From contig CBFGWV010000065.1 of assembly GCA_965652545.1 (NCBI GenBank), positions 1 to 18,614 of the forward strand: a stretch of DNA of 18,614 nucleotides, written 5' to 3'. Below are positions 6,344-13,569 of this stretch, in pieces (within the stretch, counting starts at the first letter, position 1; each line of letters starts with the position of its first letter). Below the pieces are notes generated by a model, which was given only the letters and a program-made list of their open reading frames with translations, was not told the origin of the DNA and did no database searches. Made by a program: the position numbers and the translations under genes. Source of the DNA: CBFGWV01 sp965652545. Lineage in GTDB: Bacteria > Pseudomonadota > Gammaproteobacteria > Competibacterales > Competibacteraceae.

Positions 6344-8086
6344 ATGCTGCTCGCGTTGCACGGCACCGCCGTATCCAAAGGCTACGCCATAGGCCCGGCC
6401 TTCATCCTGCATCGGGATCAACCCGAAGTTGTGGAATACGTGTTGCCCACGCCCTTGATCGAGGACGAGGTGCAACGTCTGCACGGCGCACTCGCCGGTG
6501 CGATGCGGGAGCTGGAATCCATCCGCGAGCGCATCGCCGAGGCCGGTCGGGTCGATCTGTTTTCGTTCATCGAGACCCACCTGCTCATGCTGGGGGACTC
6601 GACCTTGCGCGACGCCCCGGCGCAGCTGATCCGCGAGCGCAGCTGCAATGCCGAATGGGCGCTCAAGCTTCAGCGCGACCGCGTGGTCGCGGTGTTCGAG
6701 GCCATGGACGATCCCTACCTGCGCAGCCGCAAGGATGATGTGGATCACGTCGTCCGCCGGGTACTGCGTCTGCTGTTGGCGGAGGACGGTGCCACGCACC
6801 TGGAGGAAACAGGCCACCGCCTGGACGGCAAGATCATCGTCGCCGACGACCTCACGCCCGCCGACACCTTGCTCATGCAGCACCAGGGGGTGAGCGCGTT
6901 CATCACCGAACATGGCGGACCGCTGTCGCATACCGCCATCCTCGCGCGCAGCCTGGGCATTCCAGCGCTGGTCGGGGTACGCCACGCAAGACGTTATCTG
7001 CGCGATGACGAGACCTTGATCGTCGATGGCCATCACGGTGTCGTCATGAGCGGTGAGGACCCCTCCGCCCTCGCCTTCTTCCGTCAGCGTCAAAAAGATG
7101 ACCTGCGCCAGCGCAAGGCGCTGACGCGGCTGCGCAAAACGCCGGCAGTGACGCTGGATGGGCATGCGGCCACGCTGGAGGCGAATATCGAGCTGCCCGA
7201 GGACACCGCCGCCGCGCGCCGCGAAGGTGCCGAGGGGGTCGGTTTGTACCGCACCGAGTTCCTGTTCATGAACCGGGACGACGTACCCGACGAAGAGGAA
7301 CACCTCGCTGCCTACCTGCACGTGATCCGCGCCCTCGAAGGCAAGCCGATCACCATCCGCACCACCGACCTCGGTGCGGACAAGCAGGTCGACGGCGGCC
7401 GTCACGGCAGCCCCGTGGTCACCAACCCCGCCCTGGGTTTGCGCGCGGTCCGTCTCTGCCTGCGCGACCTGGACCTGTTTCGCCCACAGTTGCTGGCCAT
7501 CCTGCGTGCATCGGCACACGGGCCGGTACGCATGATGATCCCCATGCTGTGCTCGGTGCAGGAGGTTCGCCAAGTCCTGCGCCTGACGCAGGAGGCGCGC
7601 GACGAACTGACCCGACGCGGTCAGGCGTTCGATCCGGCGATGCCGATCGGTGGCATGGTGGAAGTCCCCGCCGCTGCCATCTGCGCCCACTTGTTCGCCC
7701 GCGAGTTGGACTTCCTGTCGATCGGCACCAATGACCTTATCCAGTACACCCTGGCGATCGATCGCATCGACGATGAGGTCAATTACCTGTACGACCCGCT
7801 GCACCCTGCGGTGCTCAGCCTCATCCAGATGACGATCAAGGCCGGCGAGCGCGCGCGTATACCGGTGTCGATGTGTGGCGAGATGGCCGGCGACCGACGC
7901 TACACGCGCCTGCTGCTGGGTCTTGGGCTGACACGCTTCAGCATGCACCCCAGTGCATTGATCGAAGTGAAGCAGATGGTCAACTCCGCCGACCGGGCCG
8001 AGCTTCGGGGCATGGCCTCGCGGCTGCTCAAGATTCACGACGGCCAGCGTTTCAGCGAGCTGTTGGAGCAACTGGTCGATAGGTAG
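6344..8086 (+). CDS. ptsI: PTS phosphoenolpyruvate-protein phosphotransferase (Enzyme I)
   Basis: The start MLLALHGTAVSKGYAIGPA at 6344 gives 580 residues, the usual Enzyme I length. The open frame extends upstream to 6284, but those residues are not Enzyme I-like. The active-site His is His196 in GGPLSHTAILARSLG. The PEP-binding half shows EGVGLYRTEFLFM, the IGTNDLIQYTLAIDR motif and the catalytic Cys in SMCGEMAGD. There is no N-terminal GAF domain, so this is PtsI rather than PtsP. It uses PEP to phosphorylate HPr. No sugar-specific EIIB/EIIC is visible, so its outputs are probably PtsN and regulatory partners. Confidence 0.95.
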   Translation: MLLALHGTAVSKGYAIGPAFILHRDQPEVVEYVLPTPLIEDEVQRLHGALAGAMRELESIRERIAEAGRVDLFSFIETHLLMLGDSTLRDAPAQLIRERSCNAEWALKLQRDRVVAVFEAMDDPYLRSRKDDVDHVVRRVLRLLLAEDGATHLEETGHRLDGKIIVADDLTPADTLLMQHQGVSAFITEHGGPLSHTAILARSLGIPALVGVRHARRYLRDDETLIVDGHHGVVMSGEDPSALAFFRQRQKDDLRQRKALTRLRKTPAVTLDGHAATLEANIELPEDTAAARREGAEGVGLYRTEFLFMNRDDVPDEEEHLAAYLHVIRALEGKPITIRTTDLGADKQVDGGRHGSPVVTNPALGLRAVRLCLRDLDLFRPQLLAILRASAHGPVRMMIPMLCSVQEVRQVLRLTQEARDELTRRGQAFDPAMPIGGMVEVPAAAICAHLFARELDFLSIGTNDLIQYTLAIDRIDDEVNYLYDPLHPAVLSLIQMTIKAGERARIPVSMCGEMAGDRRYTRLLLGLGLTRFSMHPSALIEVKQMVNSADRAELRGMASRLLKIHDGQRFSELLEQLVDR

Positions 8087-8191
8087 GAACCTGTCCAAAG
8101 GCCGTGGACCCCTGGGCTGAAGCCCGATACACTGCCGCGCGCCTGTCGGCGGTCCATATGCCGTCCCGGGCCCCCGTGAACCCGACCGACC

Positions 8192-8211
8192 TACCGGCGT
8201 CCGCGCCGGTA
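8192..8211 (+). promoter_or_regulatory. Perfect hairpin in the mgtE leader
   Basis: TACCGGCG 8192-8199 pairs with CGCCGGTA 8204-8211 around the tetraloop TCCG. It lies about 50 bases before the mgtE start in a 174-base leader. A smaller GGGC-TGAA-GCCC hairpin lies upstream, near 8112-8123. No T run follows. It could be a leader regulatory structure. I could not match it to the known Mg2+ M-box consensus, so no riboswitch is claimed. Confidence 0.4.
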
Positions 8212-8260
8212 AGAACCCGCGCGAACGCAAACCATCGGATCGACTCTGCCCGGAGGAAGC

Positions 8261-9616
8261 ATGTCAGATCGCGACCCGGCCGAACGCGTCAATGTCCTGC
8301 ATCACCTGCGCCGGGCGCTCGAAGGTGGCACGCTGCACAACGTGCGCGTGATGCTCAAGGCGTTGCACCCGGCCGAGATCGCCAACCTCCTGGAGTCGCT
8401 GCCGCCGGCTGAGCGCGAAGTCGTTTGGGAGCTCACCGATCCGGACGACGATGGCGAGGTCCTGCTGCATGTCAACGACGAGGTGCGCGCCACCTTGCTG
8501 CGGGACATGGACCTCACCGAGCTTCAGGCGGCCACCGAGGACATGGACCTCGACGATCTGGCCGATCTGCTCCAGGATTTGCCCAAGGCCGTCGGTGGGG
8601 AACTGCTCAAGTCCATGGACTTGCAGAACCGCCAGCGCCTGGAGGCGGTGCTGTCGTTTCCCGAGGACAGTGCCGGCGGGCTGATGAACACCGACCCGGT
8701 AACGGTACGCGCCGACGTCACGCTCGATGTCGTGTTGCGTTACCTGCGCCTGCGCGGCGAAATCCCGGAGCAGACCGATGCATTGATCGTGGTCGATCGG
8801 GACAATCGATACCAGGGATTATTGTCATTGGCTGACCTGCTGGTCAGCCCGCCGGACAAGACCGTGCAGGACGTCATGAACCGCTCGGTCGACGGGATTC
8901 CGGCACTGGCCACCGCGGAAGAGGTGGCGCAGCTGTTCGAGCAGCGGGATTTCATCTCCGCGCCCGTGGTGGACGAGGGCGGGATCCTCCTAGGCCGCAT
9001 CACCATCGACGACGTCGTCGATGTGATCCGCGATCAGGCTGAGCACAGCCTGCTGTCCATGGCCGGTCTCGACGACCAGCAGGATCTGTTCGCACCGGTG
9101 GCCACCCATGTGCGCCGACGCTCGCTCTGGCTGGGCATCAATCTGCTCACGGCATTCGGGTCGGCCTGGGTCATCAGCCTGTTCGAGAACACTTTGCAGC
9201 AGATTGTCGCCCTTGCCGCCCTGATGCCCATCGTGGCCAGCATGGGCGGTATTTCCGGCAACCAGACACTCGTGCTGATCATCCGCGCCGTTGCCCTGGG
9301 CCAGGTGGATGCCTCCAACGCCCGCACGTTGTTACGCAAGGAGCTGGGCGTCAGCCTGGTCAACGGGGCGCTGTTTGCGCTGGTCGTCTCCGTCGTGGCC
9401 TCAGTCTGGTTCGGCAGCGTCGGTATCGGCGGGGTCATCGCCGCCGCCTTGATCATCAACCTGCTTTGCGCAGGCCTCGCCGGGGTCACCATTCCCTTGC
9501 TGCTCAAACGCATGGGCGTGGACCCTGCGCTGGCTGGCGGGATGATGCTCACCACCTGCACCGACATCATGGGGTTTTTCGTCTTCCTGGGGTTGGCGAC
9601 GGTGTTGTTGCTGTAG
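8261..9616 (+). CDS. mgtE: Magnesium transporter MgtE
   Basis: This 451-residue protein has the full MgtE architecture. A cytoplasmic superhelical N domain covers about 1-130 (with HPAEIANLLESLPPAER and MDLDDLADLLQDLP repeats). A CBS pair covers about 131-260 (start SAGGLMNTD, second CBS around MNRSVDGIPAL). Five membrane helices run from about 285 to the end. The pore-associated Asp near the C-terminus is present (Asp435 in TTCTDIMGFF). MgtE is a Mg2+-gated Mg2+ channel of the inner membrane, with the N and CBS domains acting as sensors. A strong GGAGGAA ribosome site lies just before ATG 8261. Confidence 0.96.
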   Translation: MSDRDPAERVNVLHHLRRALEGGTLHNVRVMLKALHPAEIANLLESLPPAEREVVWELTDPDDDGEVLLHVNDEVRATLLRDMDLTELQAATEDMDLDDLADLLQDLPKAVGGELLKSMDLQNRQRLEAVLSFPEDSAGGLMNTDPVTVRADVTLDVVLRYLRLRGEIPEQTDALIVVDRDNRYQGLLSLADLLVSPPDKTVQDVMNRSVDGIPALATAEEVAQLFEQRDFISAPVVDEGGILLGRITIDDVVDVIRDQAEHSLLSMAGLDDQQDLFAPVATHVRRRSLWLGINLLTAFGSAWVISLFENTLQQIVALAALMPIVASMGGISGNQTLVLIIRAVALGQVDASNARTLLRKELGVSLVNGALFALVVSVVASVWFGSVGIGGVIAAALIINLLCAGLAGVTIPLLLKRMGVDPALAGGMMLTTCTDIMGFFVFLGLATVLLL

Positions 9617-9622
9617 CTTTGC

Positions 9623-9744
9623 GTTTTAAGTTTTAAGTTTTAAGTTTTAAGTTTTAAGTTTTAAGTACCTCAGGGTACCGACGGCACACATGGCTGGAAT
9701 CCAGAAAGAGCCAAACTTAAAACCTTAAACTTAAAACTTAAAAC
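9623..9744. repeat. Inverted array of a 7-bp unit (GTTTTAA / TTAAAAC)
   Basis: Starting 6 bases after the mgtE stop, GTTTTAA is repeated six times head to tail (9623-9664). After 48 bases the complement TTAAAAC returns in about four copies (9713-9744), one of them a base short. The two arms can pair into a long AU-rich hairpin. The spacer carries two short palindromes, GTACC/GGTAC (9665-9669/9674-9678) and CTGGA/TCCAG (9694-9704). The array could act as a weak terminator or stability element for mgtE, or be a dispersed repeat. I recall similar heptamer arrays in halophilic and sulphur gammaproteobacterial genomes but cannot verify this. Confidence 0.85.
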
Positions 9745-9749
9745 TCCCC

Positions 9750-9780
9750 AAAAAGAACGGGGCCCTTTTCAGAGCCCCGT
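9750..9780 (-). terminator. Intrinsic terminator for the DUF1127 gene
   Basis: On the - strand, ACGGGGC (9780-9774) pairs with GCCCCGT (9763-9757), and TTCTTTTT follows (through 9750). This is a 7-bp GC-rich stem with a U-rich tail. It lies 41 bases after the stop of the DUF1127 gene. On the + strand no T run follows, so it should work in one direction only. Confidence 0.8.
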
Positions 9781-9821
9781 ATCAGGAAACGTCGTTGGTG
9801 TTGCGCCCACCGGCGCGGCGA

Positions 9822-10082
9822 TTACGCACGCCAGAACGGCTTTTTGGCCTCGAGATGCACCGCCATGCGGTCCACACCGATATCGGAGAGCATACGCTCG
9901 TCCATGTTCATGAGCTGGCTGCGGGTCGTTGCGCGCTCGCGCCACACGGCAACAGTCGTCAGCGCGCGGCGGATAGTGCGCAGCGGGGCGGAGAAGCCGT
10001 TGACCGTCGAGCCTTTGGCGTCGGCACCACCGAGGACCCGGGAGGCCCCATCGAAGAAGCGAATCGTGTGCATGATTGTCAT
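9822..10082 (-). CDS. DUF1127 (YjiS-like) small protein
   Basis: This small protein is 86 residues from ATG 10082, or 83 from the fourth codon (ATG 10073), which would place the AGGGG ribosome site at a better distance. The C-terminal half has the DUF1127 pattern: a Trp-Arg-Glu-Arg helix, TTRSQLMNMDERMLSDIGVD, then a basic tail ending KKPFWRA. DUF1127 proteins are short and Arg-rich. Some are stress- or RNA-related in alphaproteobacteria, but no function can be assigned here. It lies alone between a - strand terminator and pdxJ, with 111 AT-rich bases upstream that may hold its own promoter. Confidence 0.8.
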   Translation of the reverse strand: MTIMHTIRFFDGASRVLGGADAKGSTVNGFSAPLRTIRRALTTVAVWRERATTRSQLMNMDERMLSDIGVDRMAVHLEAKKPFWRA

Positions 10083-10193
10083 GACCCCTTATGGATAAAA
10101 TTGTCACCATGAAGCAACGGAGACAAGTCTACCAAAGGATACAATTTATGCAATATCTTCGAGACGATTTGTATTGTCCCCTTAGCGACATCC

Positions 10194-10913
10194 TTATGCG
10201 GGAATGCACGCCAAGTAGTTGCGCACCGTCGGTGCAAGGCCGTCGAACAATGCATCGGCGATGAGTGCATGCCCGATCGACACCTCTGCCACGCCCGGAA
10301 CCGAAACCAGAAATGTGCGTAAATTCAGTTGGTTGAGATCATGCCCGGCGTTGATGCCCAACCCCAGGGCCAGGGCTCTGCGGGCCGCGGCCTGGTACAT
10401 GGGCAGTGCGCGTTCGGGTGTGCCCGCTGCGAACGCCACCGCATAGGGTTCGGTATACAACTCGATGCGATCGGCGCCGACATCGGCTGCCGCTTCGACC
10501 TGGCCCTCGTCCGGATCGAGGAATAGGCTCACTCGCACACCTAAAGACTTGAGTTCACTGATGATTTCACGTAGACGGGAGGCATTGGCCGGCACATCCC
10601 AACCGTGGTCGGAGGTCGACTGGTCGGGGTCGTCGGGCACGAGCGTACATTGCGCCGGCCGCACCTGTCGCACCAGCGCCATGAAGTCGGGGAACGGGTT
10701 GCCTTCGATGTTGAACTCCACCGCCAACCGCGGGGCGAGGTCCAACACGTCCTGGCGCCGGATATGGCGCTCGTCTGGCCGCGGGTGGACGGTGATGCCC
10801 GCGGCGCCGGCGTCGATGCAGACCTGCGCGGCCCGCAACACACTAGGGATATCCAGCGTCCTGGCGTTTCGCAGCAAGGCCACTTTGTTCAGATTCACAC
10901 TCAACGCCGTCAT
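10194..10913 (-). CDS. pdxJ: Pyridoxine 5'-phosphate synthase PdxJ
   Basis: This 239-residue TIM-barrel enzyme condenses 3-amino-2-oxopropyl phosphate with deoxyxylulose 5-phosphate to form pyridoxine 5'-phosphate. Key motifs are VNLNKVALLRNAR at the N-terminus, TVHPRPDERHIR (His43, Arg45, His50), FNIEGNP (Glu70), DADRIELYTEPYA-like strand 6 and NAGHDLNQLN (catalytic His). The wording of these motifs (NKVALLRNAR, HPRPDERHI, FNIEGNP, LYTEPYA) matches the PdxJ form I recall from Bacteroidetes and Xanthomonadales rather than the E. coli form. GGGAG lies 6 bases before the ATG. It is divergent from a MocR regulator, not beside recO/acpS as in enterics. Confidence 0.95.
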   Translation of the reverse strand: MTALSVNLNKVALLRNARTLDIPSVLRAAQVCIDAGAAGITVHPRPDERHIRRQDVLDLAPRLAVEFNIEGNPFPDFMALVRQVRPAQCTLVPDDPDQSTSDHGWDVPANASRLREIISELKSLGVRVSLFLDPDEGQVEAAADVGADRIELYTEPYAVAFAAGTPERALPMYQAAARRALALGLGINAGHDLNQLNLRTFLVSVPGVAEVSIGHALIADALFDGLAPTVRNYLACIPA

Positions 10914-10949
10914 TGCTTACTCCCTTGCGAACCCAACTTGCATCGACAC

Positions 10950-10955
10950 ATTGTA
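10950..10955 (-). promoter_or_regulatory. Candidate -10 element for pdxJ
   Basis: On the - strand TACAAT (10955-10950) matches the -10 consensus at five of six bases. It lies about 37 bases before the pdxJ ATG, leaving a leader of about 30 bases. No good -35 is visible at 16-18 bases upstream, so an activator may be required. It overlaps the direct repeats and the -35 of the opposing promoter. Confidence 0.35.
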
Positions 10956-10972
10956 CTCACGATTGTCTACAC
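10950..10972 (+). promoter_or_regulatory. Direct repeat ATTGTnnnCAC x2, candidate MocR operator
   Basis: ATTGTACTCAC (10950-10960) and ATTGTCTACAC (10962-10972) are direct repeats of ATTGTnnnCAC with a 12-base period. They lie between the divergent pdxJ and MocR genes, covering the -35 and spacer of the MocR promoter and the -10 of pdxJ. MocR-family regulators such as PdxR and GabR are known to bind direct repeats. The repeats are seen; operator function is inference. Confidence 0.5.
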
Positions 10973-10978
10973 TATAAT
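10951..10978 (+). promoter_or_regulatory. Sigma-70 promoter for the MocR gene
   Basis: A perfect TATAAT -10 (10973-10978) is preceded, after 16 bases, by TTGTAC (10951-10956), a weak -35. The start of transcription would be near 10985, leaving about 135 bases of leader before ATG 11121. The direct repeats lie inside the promoter, which fits autoregulation. Confidence 0.5.
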
Positions 10979-11120
10979 GGTAATCTTGTTGTAGCAAACA
11001 CGATGACAAGACCGACCCGGCGTGTTCCATCAGCGACGCGGCAGGGGCGGCACACAGGGTATTCACGCGCCCACCATAAGACACGCGCATCACCGAACCG
11101 ATTGAGGAGAGTGTGGCTTC

Positions 11121-12512
11121 ATGATGACCACTTGGCATCCGTCCATCGATGACATTCCAGGTCCACGTTATATCGCCATTGCAGATGCCATCGGGCGGGA
11201 CCTCGCCGAAGGCCGTCTGAGTTCAGGTACTCGTCTTCCCACCCACCGCGAACTGGCCGGCCGGCTGGGTGTCACCGTCGGCACCGTCAGCCGCGCGTAC
11301 GCCGAAGCTGAGCGCCGCGGTCTGACCTATGGCGAGGTGGGGCGCGGCACGTTCGTACAGGATCAAGCCAATGGCGCACTGGCCGCCATCGCCCCCACCC
11401 AACCGCCGGGCACCATCGATCTGTCGATCATCCGCCCCAACGAACACTTCTACAGTGCCCTGTTGGCCGACACCTTGCGCAGCATCGCCGGCCGCAGGGA
11501 CCTGGGCCAGCTCATGGCCTACTCGCCCGATGGCGGGCTGCCCCAGCACCGTGCAGCCGGTGCCCAGTGGATCACCCGCTGCGGCCTGGAGGCCGACCCT
11601 GAGCATGTCGTCGTCACCGCCGGCTGCCAGCACGGGCTGGCGGTCAGCATTGCGGCGCTCAGCGAGCCGGGGGACCTGATTCTCACCGAGTCGGTCAGCT
11701 ACGCCGGCATCACCGCCATTGCCAGTCAGTTGCATCGGCGCAGAGTGCAGGGCGTGGAGATGGACGAGCACGGCATCCGCCCCGACGCCCTGGAAGCGGC
11801 ATGCCGCCAGACCCAGGCCCGCATCCTCGTCTGCGGCGCCACCTTGCATAACCCCACCACGATCATCATGCCCGAGGAGCGGCGCAAGCAGATCGTCGAG
11901 GTCGCGCGCCGCCATGATCTGCGCCTGATCGACGACGACATCTTCGGCTTTCTGGTGCCCGACGGGCCACCGCCCATGGCCGCCCTGGCACCGGAGCGCA
12001 CCTGTCATGTGACCAGCCTGTCCAAGTGCGCCATCCCCGGGTTGCGGGTGGGTTATGTCGTGGCACCCGAGCGCTGGGTACCGGGCATTGCGGCCAGCGT
12101 GCGCACATCGGTATGGATGCCCTCGCCGCTGAACGCCGAGATCGCCAGTCAGTGGATCGGCGACGGCAGCCTCAATACCATCAGCGAACAGCAACGTAAC
12201 GAAGCCCGCGACCGTCAACGCATCGCCTGCCGTATTCTCGGCCAGTGGCGCTATTGGACCGAGCCGACCGCGTTCCATCTGTGGCTGCACCTACCGGAAC
12301 CCTGGCGGGCCGAGCTGTTTGCCCAGGAGGCGCTCAACCGTGGCGTCGCCGTGGTACCGGGTGATCTGTTCTCCGTCGGGCGCGGGGAGCCGCCGCATGC
12401 GGTGCGCTTGTGCCTGACTACGCCGCGCACGCGGGAAGAGCTGGAAAAAGGCCTGACCATCCTGTCGGATCTGCTGGGCACCGCCCGCACCCCCCGTCCG
12501 GCCGTCATCTGA
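11121..12512 (+). CDS. MocR-type transcriptional regulator (GntR winged helix fused to aminotransferase fold)
   Basis: The product is 463 residues. The GntR winged helix is at about 14-80: PRYIAIADAIGRDLAEGRL, then GTRLPTHRELAGRLGVTVGTVSRAY, and the wing GEVGRGTFV. A fold-type I aminotransferase domain fills about 100-450. The PLP-binding Lys is Lys302 in SLSKCAIPGLRVGY, with LHNPTT and IDDDIF motifs before it. MocR proteins use bound PLP or a PLP adduct as effector. It is divergent from pdxJ with repeats in the shared promoter, so control of PLP supply in the manner of PdxR is a good guess. Control of the downstream exporter or the aminotransferase is the alternative. GAGGAGA lies 10 bases before the ATG. 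Confidence 0.93.
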   Translation: MMTTWHPSIDDIPGPRYIAIADAIGRDLAEGRLSSGTRLPTHRELAGRLGVTVGTVSRAYAEAERRGLTYGEVGRGTFVQDQANGALAAIAPTQPPGTIDLSIIRPNEHFYSALLADTLRSIAGRRDLGQLMAYSPDGGLPQHRAAGAQWITRCGLEADPEHVVVTAGCQHGLAVSIAALSEPGDLILTESVSYAGITAIASQLHRRRVQGVEMDEHGIRPDALEAACRQTQARILVCGATLHNPTTIIMPEERRKQIVEVARRHDLRLIDDDIFGFLVPDGPPPMAALAPERTCHVTSLSKCAIPGLRVGYVVAPERWVPGIAASVRTSVWMPSPLNAEIASQWIGDGSLNTISEQQRNEARDRQRIACRILGQWRYWTEPTAFHLWLHLPEPWRAELFAQEALNRGVAVVPGDLFSVGRGEPPHAVRLCLTTPRTREELEKGLTILSDLLGTARTPRPAVI

Positions 12513-12536
12513 CGCGCACGGCGGTTTGCACCGCGG

Positions 12537-13448
12537 TCACACCCTGATCGCCGCCGGTGGACGGCGGCGTAGCGCGCGCAATGTCAATACCGCGTGCAGC
12601 ACCAGAACGCCTAGGATCAACCCGCCCCCGAGCACCGTAAGCCGGGGCGGCAATTCGCCCATGACCCACCATACCCACACCGGCGCCAAGGCCGCCTCCA
12701 CCAACAAGAACAGACTGACCTCCGGCGAGCTCAGATAGCGGGTGCCCTCCGCCATCCCCACGTAGGCGATGGGGATGACCACCATGCCCAGAAGCGCCAA
12801 TGCGAGATAACCCTGCGGCGACAAGCTCAAGGGATCGGCGAGTGGCAGTGCCAGCAATGCCGTCACGGCACCGCCGAGAAACACCAACGGAAAGCGCGGC
12901 AGGCCCGGATGCCGACGCATGACGCTGAAGTTAGAGCCCAGTGAGAACGCCGCGCCCAGGGCGAACACATCGCCCACCCAGCCACCGGTGCTCATCGAAC
13001 CGGCGAAGACCACCGCCACCCCGCAAAACGCCACGGCGATAGCCAACCAGGTTCGAGCCGCCACGGCCTCGCGCAGCCACACCCGGGTGAGCAAGGCGGC
13101 GAACAAGGGGGCCGAACTGGCCAGCACCACAGTGTTGGCCACCGCGGTGTGCGCCAGCGACGAGACGAAGCAGAAACCGGACAAGCCGTACAGCCCGCCG
13201 CACACCCAGGCGGCCGGCTGACGCCGGAACACCCTGAAGCCCGACGGACCATGACGCCATAGCACCACGAACAGCATCATGACCATCATCAAGCTGCCGC
13301 GCCAAAACGCCGCGTTCCAGCCACTGGTATCGGCAATGCGCACCAGCAAGGCCTCGAAACTCAGGACGAAAACCCCGGCCGCGGTGATACCGCTGCCCAG
13401 CAGATGGCTTTGCGTTGCAGTCAGAGAGCGAACGACAGTCGCAGGCAT
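12537..13448 (-). CDS. EamA/DMT-family transporter
   Basis: This 303-residue membrane protein has about ten hydrophobic segments in two repeats of five, the EamA (drug/metabolite transporter) plan. The first repeat contains GWNAAFWRGSLMM and an SLAHTAVANTVVLASSAPLFAAL-type helix. The second has AYVGMAEGTRYLSSPEVSLF followed by a VEAALAPVWVWW helix and GELP, the typical end of the family. Relatives export amino acids or other small metabolites; the substrate here is unknown. It converges on the MocR gene (24 bases between stops) and is divergent from creatinase (121 bases). Efflux of an amino acid or of sarcosine-related compounds is speculation from context. Confidence 0.88.
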   Translation of the reverse strand: MPATVVRSLTATQSHLLGSGITAAGVFVLSFEALLVRIADTSGWNAAFWRGSLMMVMMLFVVLWRHGPSGFRVFRRQPAAWVCGGLYGLSGFCFVSSLAHTAVANTVVLASSAPLFAALLTRVWLREAVAARTWLAIAVAFCGVAVVFAGSMSTGGWVGDVFALGAAFSLGSNFSVMRRHPGLPRFPLVFLGGAVTALLALPLADPLSLSPQGYLALALLGMVVIPIAYVGMAEGTRYLSSPEVSLFLLVEAALAPVWVWWVMGELPPRLTVLGGGLILGVLVLHAVLTLRALRRRPPAAIRV

Positions 13449-13569
13449 GGCGGACTCGGGTGGCGGTTGTGGCGGCGGCGGTCAAGACGATGGCGGGAAC
13501 CGTCATGCCGCATCGGACGAGGAGCCTACTATCAGTTGGCCGCCAATTCGAACCCGAGGTCGACCCGAC

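Noticed and set aside
6263..8230. 655-codon open frame on the - strand opposite ptsI
   Set aside because: It mirrors the codon structure of the certain ptsI gene in GC-rich DNA and has no recognisable domain.
8087..8260. Mg2+ M-box riboswitch before mgtE
   Set aside because: The remembered M-box conserved blocks are not visible; only simple hairpins are.
9623..9744. CRISPR array
   Set aside because: The unit is 7 bp, the copies are contiguous without unique spacers, and the second half is inverted.
12521..12534. Terminator between MocR and EamA genes
   Set aside because: GCGGT/ACCGC is only a 5-bp stem and lacks a T run on either strand.
13450..13500. G-quadruplex upstream of creatinase
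   Set aside because: The G runs are only two bases long and are explained by GGC/GGT triplets in GC-rich DNA.
13279..13569. 97-residue N-terminal extension of creatinase
   Set aside because: The region is antisense to the EamA gene and unlike any creatinase; homologues start at the MQ...TLRIRNG position.
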